Source: JANRKT01 sp033763355
GTDB lineage: Bacteria > Bacteroidota > Bacteroidia > Chitinophagales > Chitinophagaceae
Direction: 5' to 3'
Length of the DNA stretch: 11,339 bases
Assembly (NCBI GenBank): GCA_033763355.1
Contig: JANRKT010000064.1
Coordinates: 1-11,339 of the forward strand
In this document: piece by piece, positions 5,605 through 11,339 of the stretch
Layout: every line of letters begins with the position of its first letter
How positions within the stretch are numbered: the stretch's first letter is position 1
Notes under the pieces: generated by a model
Told to the model about the DNA's origin: nothing
Seen by the model: the letters and a program-made list of their open reading frames with translations, nothing else
The model's database searches: none
Made by a program: the position numbers and the translations under genes

Positions 5605-7038
5605 TTAATACCCGGGGTTCTGCTGAGACTTCAAAGAAGGGTTAATATCTACTTCCCGTTGGGGTATGGGAAGTATAACTTTGGGGTCACCTGGTTTTGA
5701 AATTGCAGCAGTTGGTCCTGATGAACGCAGCGCTTTTCCTTTTCTTAATAAATCCATTCTTCTGTGGCCTTCAAAACACAATTCCTTTCTTCTTTCATTT
5801 AGTATAGCATCAACAAGCTCCTGTTTTGTCGCAAAAGTAGCCAATGTCCATGTGGCTAAACCGGCCCTTGTACGCAGGGCATTCATTAAATCAATTGATG
5901 TCTGGTTAATGCCGTCTTTCTCTGCCAGTGCTTCAGCACGGTTAAGGTACATTTCAGTAACTCTTATTACAGGCGAGTTGTCAGTATTATTCACGGCATC
6001 GGGATACTTTAACGTAAACCTTCTGCTAACGCCATCAGCAGCTACACCTGTTGCGCTTGCAAGAAACCTTTTATCACCTGGTTCGGCCTGAAATGCCAGT
6101 TCAAGATTGGTTGTAAAGGGGCAATCGCCGCGACCGCCATTGGCAGCCGGCCTGTGATAAGAAGCCCATCCACCAGCACCTGTACGTGAGTTATCAGTAG
6201 TTGTCATCTGGATGCTGAAAACATCTTCCGCAGTGTTTCCATCATAAAAGGAATAGTTTGAGGCAAGAACATAAGTGGGTGTGGCAGTTATTACCGCATC
6301 GGCAAAGGCAGCGGCCTCTGTCCATTCGCCACGGTACAAATGAAGCCTTGATAAAAGCGCCCTGGCTGACCCTTTTGTAGCCCGTCCCCTTGTATCAGAA
6401 GCGGCGGTATAGCTTACAGGTAAATCAGGAATTGCTTCTTCAAGGTCCTTCTTTATCTGAAGATGGGTTTCATTTACAGTGGCTCTTCCGGGAAACTCTA
6501 CAACACCTGTAAACTCTTTTAGTACCAGCGGAACGCCGAGGTTGTTTCCGCCATTTATCTGTACCGGCTGAGCAAAAAGGTTTACCAGCTGGAAGTAAGT
6601 TAATGCACGCATAAACTTGGCTTCGGCTATCATTTGTTTTTTTTGAGCGTCAGTAAAGCCAGTTTCAGTAATACTGTTTACCCTGTCAATAATTGAATTT
6701 GCTCTTAGTATCACCCTGTAATGATCCTGCCACCAGCCTGCTACTGTAACGTTGGTTGAAATAGTAGTAAACTGGAAAATTTCCTGCAGGGTAGGAAAAG
6801 ACCCTACAAACTCTACATTGTCTGCCTGGAAGTCGCCCATGATTTGGGGTTGTGACCCAAAAACATTTATGAGCTGTGCGGTGCTATATACTCCGTTCAA
6901 AGCTCCCTGTGCGCCAGCCTTGCTTGTAAAAACAGCATTATCGGAAACAGATTGCTCAGGTTCTATTTCCAATTCTTTTTTACAACTGAAAAGCGAGATG
7001 GTCAACAGCATGACTGCATATAATTTATATAATTTCAT
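5605..7038 (-). CDS. RagB/SusD-family outer-membrane nutrient-binding lipoprotein
   Basis: A 477-residue lipoprotein from the ATG at 7036-7038. An upstream in-frame GTG at 7047 is possible, but the ATG is preceded by the A-rich leader usual in this group. The signal peptide ends in the lipobox LFSC with the lipidated Cys19, followed by KKELEIEP. SusD hallmarks: the N-terminal AVFTSKAGAQGALNGVY, the TPR-like helices AEAKFMRALTYFQLVNLF and KGSARALLSRLHLYRGEW, and the C-terminal VTEMYLNRAEAL, INERRKELCFEGHRRMDLLRKG-type motif and LPIPQREVDINP ending. SusD proteins lie on the cell surface as a lid over the SusC barrel and capture the substrate. Gene order, susC first with a 27-base gap, supports co-transcription. 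The substrate cannot be inferred because no degradative enzyme is nearby. Confidence 0.93.
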   Translation of the reverse strand: MKLYKLYAVMLLTISLFSCKKELEIEPEQSVSDNAVFTSKAGAQGALNGVYSTAQLINVFGSQPQIMGDFQADNVEFVGSFPTLQEIFQFTTISTNVTVAGWWQDHYRVILRANSIIDRVNSITETGFTDAQKKQMIAEAKFMRALTYFQLVNLFAQPVQINGGNNLGVPLVLKEFTGVVEFPGRATVNETHLQIKKDLEEAIPDLPVSYTAASDTRGRATKGSARALLSRLHLYRGEWTEAAAFADAVITATPTYVLASNYSFYDGNTAEDVFSIQMTTTDNSRTGAGGWASYHRPAANGGRGDCPFTTNLELAFQAEPGDKRFLASATGVAADGVSRRFTLKYPDAVNNTDNSPVIRVTEMYLNRAEALAEKDGINQTSIDLMNALRTRAGLATWTLATFATKQELVDAILNERRKELCFEGHRRMDLLRKGKALRSSGPTAAISKPGDPKVILPIPQREVDINPSLKSQQNPGY

Positions 7039-7052
7039 TGTTTTCACTTTTT

Positions 7053-7067
7053 AATGATTGAATGATT
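7053..7067. repeat. Short tandem repeat in the susC-susD junction
   Basis: AATGATTG followed by AATGATT, two near-identical 8-base units, spans the end of susC (its stop lies at 7066-7068) and the spacer before susD. It is likely incidental and A/T-driven, but it contributes to the A-rich, unstructured leader ahead of the susD start. Confidence 0.45.
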
Positions 7068-10041
7068 AAAGGCCGATGTTTACGCCAAATGTTATCGTTC
7101 TTGCCTGCGGCAATGCAAAGAAAGACTCTCCTGTAACCAGCCCGCCGCCATTGGCAGAAACTTCAGCATCCGGACCACGGAAATTTTTGTCTTGCCAGAT
7201 AAACAAATTCTGGCCCAGCACATAGAAACGTGCACTTGTTATGTATTTTAATTTTTCTATTACACGTGAAGGTAACCTGTACCCAAGCGATAAAACCTTA
7301 AGGCGCATATAAGAACCATCCTGCAATTGTAATGTTGATAGCTGGTTAAAGATGGGCGCCGTTGAACTTGCAAGCCTGGGGGCAAAGGCAACATCTCCCG
7401 CCGCTTTCCAGTAATTGAGGATGTTTTTTGTTTTGTTGAATGCAGCTGAGCCCATGTTTTCAGTAAAACGCAAACCATCAATCAGCACTTTGTTTCCGTA
7501 AGAAAAATTAAAGAAGGCTGTCAGGTCAAATTCTTTGAATCTTACAGTGTTGGTAATACCTCCTGTAAAATCCGGAATGGCGCTTCCCACTATCCTTCGG
7601 TCTGCCTGAAGCGGACTTGTAGTTGGTTTGCCTGTTTTGTCAAGCCATTCAGCATCACCAGTCGTAGTGTTTACTCCGATATAGGGAATTACATAAAATG
7701 AATTTCTTGAATGGCCCACAATGGCACGCTGTGCAGTAGAGATAAGGAGAAAGTCTCGTCCTGCTTCATCTTTATTAGTTGGCAAAGACAATACAGTATT
7801 TTTGAGGAAACCAGCATTAAGTGATGTGGTCCACTCAAAGTTTTTGCCTTTGATGTTAACGGTATTCAATTCCAGGTCAACACCTTTATTTTCAATTTCA
7901 CCTATATTTTGGTTTACTGCGGCGTAACCGGTTGTAAATGGAAGAGGGACACCAATCAGGTTATTAGTTGTACGTTTATTATAAAGATTCACATTCAGGT
8001 TAATCCTTGATTTAAAAAAAGAAGCGCTCAATCCTATATCCCATTGCCTGGTTTCTTCCCATGACAGTAAGGGATTGGGTATTTGAACAGGGTTTAAGCC
8101 TGCGGAGCCATTGTAGTCAGACCCTACGCCACCGCCATATAAGCCGAGAGATGGAAAATCACCACCTATCCTGTCATTACCCGATGTACCATAACTGGCG
8201 GTTAGTTTTAGGTTATTGATAAACTGCACACCCTTAAAAAACTCTTCATCAGAAATAATCCATCCGCCTGAAACAGCCCAGAAGGTTCCGTATTTTTTAT
8301 CAGAACCAAAACGTGAAGAACCGTCACGCCTCAGTGATGCTTCAAAAAGATACTTATCCCTGAAGCGGTAGTTTACTCTTCCGAAAAATGATTCTAATGC
8401 CCATGCACTTCTTGAAGCGAAAGTTGTTGTGGGTGTAGAACCGGAAGCGACATTGGGCAACCTGTCACTTGCAAAACCCGTTGCAGCAACCTGTATTGCA
8501 TCAAAATCTGACCTTTCTATACTTTGCCCAGCCAATGCCCCAACAAAATGATCACTTAATCTTTTTTCGTAAGTAAGCGTATTGGTGCTTAACCATTTTT
8601 GATCCTGTTGAACAGTTCTTGAAGCAGCTCCGCCCGGAGATAAAAGATCTACAGTACGTGTCCTTTCCTCGGTCTGTACATTGTCAATACCCCAGTCTGT
8701 ACGGAATTTCAGGTTATCGATTAACTTAAATTCAGCAAAGGCATTGCCGGTATAACGACGTGAATTAAAATTGTTGGTGTTCAGTGCTTCAATGGCAATT
8801 ACGTTCTGGATGAAACCGGTATTGACAAAATTTCCATTTACGTCTCTTGGCTGAACATAAGGCAACTGCAGAGATGAAGATGTAAGGGGGGCAAATGTAT
8901 TGTTTTCAACTCCTATTCTGTCACTTTTGGTATTTGATATACTGAAGTTGGTTCCGAATTTTACACGCCTTGAAACATCATGTTCAAGATTTATCCTTCC
9001 CGAGAGTCGCCTGATGTCATTACCAATTGTGAAACCTGATTCTGTGAAATAAGTTCCCCCAAGATAAAATTTGGTCTTTTCATTTCCACCGGCAGCAGAT
9101 AATGTATAAGAACTGACTTTACCATTTTGCACTACGGCTTTCTGCCAGTCAAATTCCCCGGTAGGGAAATTAATTGCAGAAAGATTTCTTGCTGCGCGGT
9201 AATCTCTTACAAAAGTCCTGAATTCATCTGCGCTCATCATATCAAGCAAATCCGTAGGCTTTGAAAAACCTGTGAAATAATCCAGGTTAACTCTTGTTTT
9301 TTGGTTGTTGGTACCTTTTTTTGTTTTAATTAAAATAACGCCATTCGTGCCTCGTGAACCATAGATGGCTACTGCTGCTGCATCTTTGAGGATCGTCATG
9401 CTTTCAATATCATTGGGGTTTAAATCCACCAATGGGTTTAAGCCACTGCCACCACCCTGTGCAGTAGAAAGCACCTGGTCGTTTAATGGCACCCCATCCA
9501 CAACATAAAGTGGTTGGGTTCCACCGAGAAGCGAAGAGGAACCTCTGACCTGAACATTCGGGGCGGCGCCTAATAAACCGGAGGAATTGGTCATGTTTAC
9601 TCCTGCTGCCTGGCCTTGTAACGCCTGAGTGGGGCTAACTATAGGCATGTTGCGGAATGCATCTGCTTTAATTACTGATGAACTTTGGGTTTTGGCCTTT
9701 TGAGTTTGCTGGCCGTAAGCTACAATTACTACTTCATCAAGGCTTTTATCGCTTGCTTTTAATGAAACATTAATCACATTTCCTTCGCCAATGGCGGCTT
9801 CTTGCGGCGCAAAACCAATTGCAGAAAAAATCAGGGATTTTACACCATCCGGAACATCTAATGAAAAGGTACCATCTCCCTTTGTGGTAGTGCCCACTCT
9901 TGTGCCTTTAGCTGTTACAGATGCGTTGGGAACCGGCTGGTCGTTTGCATCGGTGACCTTACCCGAAACGGTTCTTGTTTGTGCAAGGAGTTGTGCGGAT
10001 AAGAATACAACACCCAGCAGGGTAAATAAGAGTTTTCTCAT
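7066..10041 (-). CDS. SusC/RagA-family TonB-dependent transporter
   Basis: A 991-residue outer-membrane transporter from the ATG at 10039-10041. Domains in order: signal peptide (residues 1-20, cleavage plausible LLA|QT); carboxypeptidase-regulatory-like beta-sandwich (about residues 24-96, VSGKVTDANDQPVPNASV); TonB-box region LDEVVIVAYG (residues 101-110); plug domain (about residues 120-243) with the family signatures PTQALQGQAAGV, NVQVRGSSSL, PLYVVDGVPLND and SMTILKDAAAVAIYGSRG; then a C-terminal 22-strand barrel, with many aromatic strands such as RYTGNAFAEFKLIDNLKFR. There is no N-terminal STN domain, so it should not signal through a FecR anti-sigma factor, and the ECF pair in this window is not its partner. 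It imports a substrate delivered by SusD using TonB energy; that substrate is unknown. The barrel ends in NIGL rather than the more usual final Phe. Confidence 0.95.
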   Translation of the reverse strand: MRKLLFTLLGVVFLSAQLLAQTRTVSGKVTDANDQPVPNASVTAKGTRVGTTTKGDGTFSLDVPDGVKSLIFSAIGFAPQEAAIGEGNVINVSLKASDKSLDEVVIVAYGQQTQKAKTQSSSVIKADAFRNMPIVSPTQALQGQAAGVNMTNSSGLLGAAPNVQVRGSSSLLGGTQPLYVVDGVPLNDQVLSTAQGGGSGLNPLVDLNPNDIESMTILKDAAAVAIYGSRGTNGVILIKTKKGTNNQKTRVNLDYFTGFSKPTDLLDMMSADEFRTFVRDYRAARNLSAINFPTGEFDWQKAVVQNGKVSSYTLSAAGGNEKTKFYLGGTYFTESGFTIGNDIRRLSGRINLEHDVSRRVKFGTNFSISNTKSDRIGVENNTFAPLTSSSLQLPYVQPRDVNGNFVNTGFIQNVIAIEALNTNNFNSRRYTGNAFAEFKLIDNLKFRTDWGIDNVQTEERTRTVDLLSPGGAASRTVQQDQKWLSTNTLTYEKRLSDHFVGALAGQSIERSDFDAIQVAATGFASDRLPNVASGSTPTTTFASRSAWALESFFGRVNYRFRDKYLFEASLRRDGSSRFGSDKKYGTFWAVSGGWIISDEEFFKGVQFINNLKLTASYGTSGNDRIGGDFPSLGLYGGGVGSDYNGSAGLNPVQIPNPLLSWEETRQWDIGLSASFFKSRINLNVNLYNKRTTNNLIGVPLPFTTGYAAVNQNIGEIENKGVDLELNTVNIKGKNFEWTTSLNAGFLKNTVLSLPTNKDEAGRDFLLISTAQRAIVGHSRNSFYVIPYIGVNTTTGDAEWLDKTGKPTTSPLQADRRIVGSAIPDFTGGITNTVRFKEFDLTAFFNFSYGNKVLIDGLRFTENMGSAAFNKTKNILNYWKAAGDVAFAPRLASSTAPIFNQLSTLQLQDGSYMRLKVLSLGYRLPSRVIEKLKYITSARFYVLGQNLFIWQDKNFRGPDAEVSANGGGLVTGESFFALPQARTITFGVNIGL

Positions 10042-10075
10042 GCCTTTAGTATTTAGTTTTAAGAAAAAATGAGGG

Positions 10076-10107
10076 TCGCAAAAGTTGCGATTACTAACAT
10101 GCGTTAG
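10076..10107. promoter_or_regulatory. Two adjacent dyads in the susC upstream region
   Basis: TCGCAA (10076-10081) and TTGCGA (10085-10090) are perfect 6-bp arms around AAG. CTAAC (10094-10098) and GTTAG (10103-10107) form a second dyad around a 4-base centre. The first overlaps the candidate -7 element and the second lies between -7 and -33. This placement fits repressor binding, but no regulator can be named. Confidence 0.4.
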
Positions 10108-10112
10108 GCAAA
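10079..10112 (-). promoter_or_regulatory. Possible housekeeping promoter of the susC-susD operon
   Basis: On the minus strand TTTG (10109-10112) is followed after 22 bases by AACTTTTG (10079-10086), a one-mismatch match to the Bacteroidota -7 element TAnnTTTG. The leader to the susC ATG would be about 30 bases. The spacing is slightly long, so confidence is limited. Confidence 0.35.
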
Positions 10113-10142
10113 AAAAGAAGGATTAATGCTGCTTCAGTGGTA

Positions 10143-10162
10143 AAATAATAGCTGACAGCTAT
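10143..10162 (-). terminator. Weak hairpin after the RND/MMPL gene
   Basis: ATAGCTG (10148-10154) and CAGCTAT (10156-10162) are a perfect inverted repeat around one base. As RNA only about 5 bp can pair around a 5-base loop. On the minus strand it is followed by TATTTT and lies 14 bases past the stop of the transporter gene. It may be a weak terminator or simply a palindromic protein-binding site. Confidence 0.35.
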
Positions 10163-10176
10163 ATACTTGTAGTTAC

Positions 10177-11339
10177 TTATAATTTTAAAGTGGCTGATTT
10201 TTTTAAAGATTTGTTAAAAAACAGCAGCAATACCGGCAGCAGCACCAGGTTGGTTAATGTGGCTGCAAGAAGTGTTATGGAAGTCAGCCATCCCAAAGCC
10301 TTTGTTCCGCCAAAACCGCTGAATACGAAAATTACAAATCCCGCTATCAGCACAAGTGATGTGTAAAGTATGCTGATGCCTGTATGACGGATGGTTTGCA
10401 AAACGGTTTCCTTTGCATTAAAGTTGTGGTGTGCAAGTTCCTGCCGGTAATTAACGAGAAACCGGATGGTAACATCAATGGCAATGCCCAGTGCAACGCT
10501 GAATATTAAAACAGTAGAGGGTTTCAAGGGCACACCCGTCCAGCCCATAATACCTGCTGTAAGCATTAAAGGAATAATGTTGGGGATCAGGGAACAAATA
10601 AGGATGCGGAAAGATTTAAATAAAAACAACATGCACAACGCAATTAACAGAAATGCCCACATGATGCTTTCTTTTAATCCGTTTATAATAAAACGGCTGC
10701 CTTCAAGAAAGGTAACGCTGGTTCCCGTGAATTGAACATCATATTTACTGCTGTCAAAATATTCACCTGCTTTTTGTTTTAAAGAATCCAGTATTTCAGG
10801 CAAACGTTTACTGCCAACATCGGCCATGGTAACGCTGATGCGTGTAACCTGCCGGTTGGAATCCATGAACGCAGACATGAGCCGCTGAAAGGTGCCGCTG
10901 CTTTCATTGCTGTCCCCGCGGCTTTTTAAATAGTCGCCTACAAAAGCGCCGTCAAATGAATTGGGCATGGCATAGTTGCTACTGTCGCCGTCATAAAAAG
11001 CCTGCTTTGCAAATTTCAATCCTTCTGCAAGAGATAATGGCCTGGCCATTTCTGGTTGTGATGCAATAAAACGGGAGAATGAATCTACTTTTTCAAAAAT
11101 ACTCAGCGACCGCATCCCAACATAACTGTTTTTCTTTTTGGCGTCAATCAGTATTTCGAGCGGCATAATGCCTTTAAAATTCTTTTCAAAAAATTTCAGG
11201 TCAGTATAAATTCTATCTGTTTTGGGCAGGTCATCTACTATAAAACCTTCTGATTTGAGTTTAAAAATCCCGATAACAGAAAAAATGATGATAACAGCCG
11301 TAACGGAATAAATTGTTTTTTTATGATTGAACACCCATA
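10177..11339 (-). CDS. RND-superfamily (MMPL-type) exporter, C-terminal half only
   Basis: The frame is open to the right edge: the codon before the apparent GTG at 11332-11334 is TGG, so the protein begins outside the window. About 386 residues are seen. Counting from that GTG, they hold one membrane span (about residues 6-25), a periplasmic domain of nearly 200 residues (about 28-220), then five spans (about 222-240, 243-266, 272-297, 315-340 and 347-373). This is the layout of the second repeat of the two-fold RND/MMPL architecture, whose full proteins are roughly 750-800 residues. The motif ALGIAIDVTIRFLVNYRQEL with Asp287 in the fourth span of the half corresponds to the GxAxD proton-relay motif of the COG1033-type predicted exporters. 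A role in exporting lipids or other hydrophobic molecules is a family-level guess. It is transcribed toward susC but 135 bases away with its own probable end, so it is not clearly in the same operon. Confidence 0.85.
   Translation of the reverse strand, partial: WVFNHKKTIYSVTAVIIIFSVIGIFKLKSEGFIVDDLPKTDRIYTDLKFFEKNFKGIMPLEILIDAKKKNSYVGMRSLSIFEKVDSFSRFIASQPEMARPLSLAEGLKFAKQAFYDGDSSNYAMPNSFDGAFVGDYLKSRGDSNESSGTFQRLMSAFMDSNRQVTRISVTMADVGSKRLPEILDSLKQKAGEYFDSSKYDVQFTGTSVTFLEGSRFIINGLKESIMWAFLLIALCMLFLFKSFRILICSLIPNIIPLMLTAGIMGWTGVPLKPSTVLIFSVALGIAIDVTIRFLVNYRQELAHHNFNAKETVLQTIRHTGISILYTSLVLIAGFVIFVFSGFGGTKALGWLTSITLLAATLTNLVLLPVLLLFFNKSLKKSATLKL

Noticed and set aside
9791..10072. Plus-strand 93-codon frame antisense to the susC start
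   Set aside because: It is complementary to the signal peptide and beta-sandwich coding region, with no promoter or family pattern.
10156..10176. A further GTAAC on the minus strand upstream of susC (10172-10176)
   Set aside because: Sixteen bases on, the sequence is TCAG rather than CGT, so it does not match the ECF-type promoter pattern found at P1 and P2.
11332..11334. GTG as the start of the RND/MMPL gene
   Set aside because: The frame is open beyond it to the window edge, and the visible part corresponds to the second half of a two-repeat transporter, so the true start lies outside.

Overview
The window looks like a chromosomal segment of a Bacteroidota bacterium, most plausibly of the Chitinophagaceae/Sphingobacteriia type. 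The reasons are the SusC/SusD pair, an ECF sigma factor with a Bacteroidota-style anti-sigma factor and beta-barrel partner, A/T-rich leaders without strong Shine-Dalgarno sequences, and a TAnnTTTG-like -7 element. No tRNA, rRNA, CRISPR array, insertion sequence or phage gene was seen.

Layout, left to right. (1) 1-344, minus: 5' part of a secreted L,D-transpeptidase (YkuD) gene, cut by the window edge. (2) 500-907, minus: a small DUF4332 helix-hairpin-helix protein with its own terminator. (3) 3663 down to 1054, minus: a three-gene unit of ECF sigma factor, membrane anti-sigma factor (start overlapping the sigma stop) and outer-membrane beta-barrel protein, ended by a strong terminator. (4) 3881-4096, minus: a 71-aa membrane-anchored or exported small protein with its own terminator. 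(5) 4309-5511, plus: glycine C-acetyltransferase (kbl), the only plus-strand gene, separated from the next gene by a bidirectional terminator. (6) 10041 down to 5605, minus: a SusC-SusD pair. (7) 10177 to the right edge, minus: C-terminal half of an RND/MMPL-family exporter, cut by the window edge.

The most interesting point is regulatory. Upstream of both the sigma factor gene and the 71-aa protein gene lies the same bipartite motif, GTAAC-N16-CGT followed by TTACT. It has exactly the same spacing in both and the architecture of ECF-sigma promoters. The simplest reading is that the sigma factor activates its own operon and the small membrane protein. The anti-sigma factor carries two tandem copies of a ZAS-like domain that have lost the zinc-binding residues, one membrane span, a long periplasmic linker and a basic C-terminal segment. 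With the co-transcribed beta-barrel protein this could be an envelope-sensing circuit; the signal and the function of the small protein cannot be read from the sequence.

The SusC/SusD pair has no carbohydrate-active enzyme, hybrid two-component system or FecR-type regulator beside it in this window, so its substrate is unknown. Two adjacent dyads sit in its putative promoter. Every gap between genes is below 300 bases.
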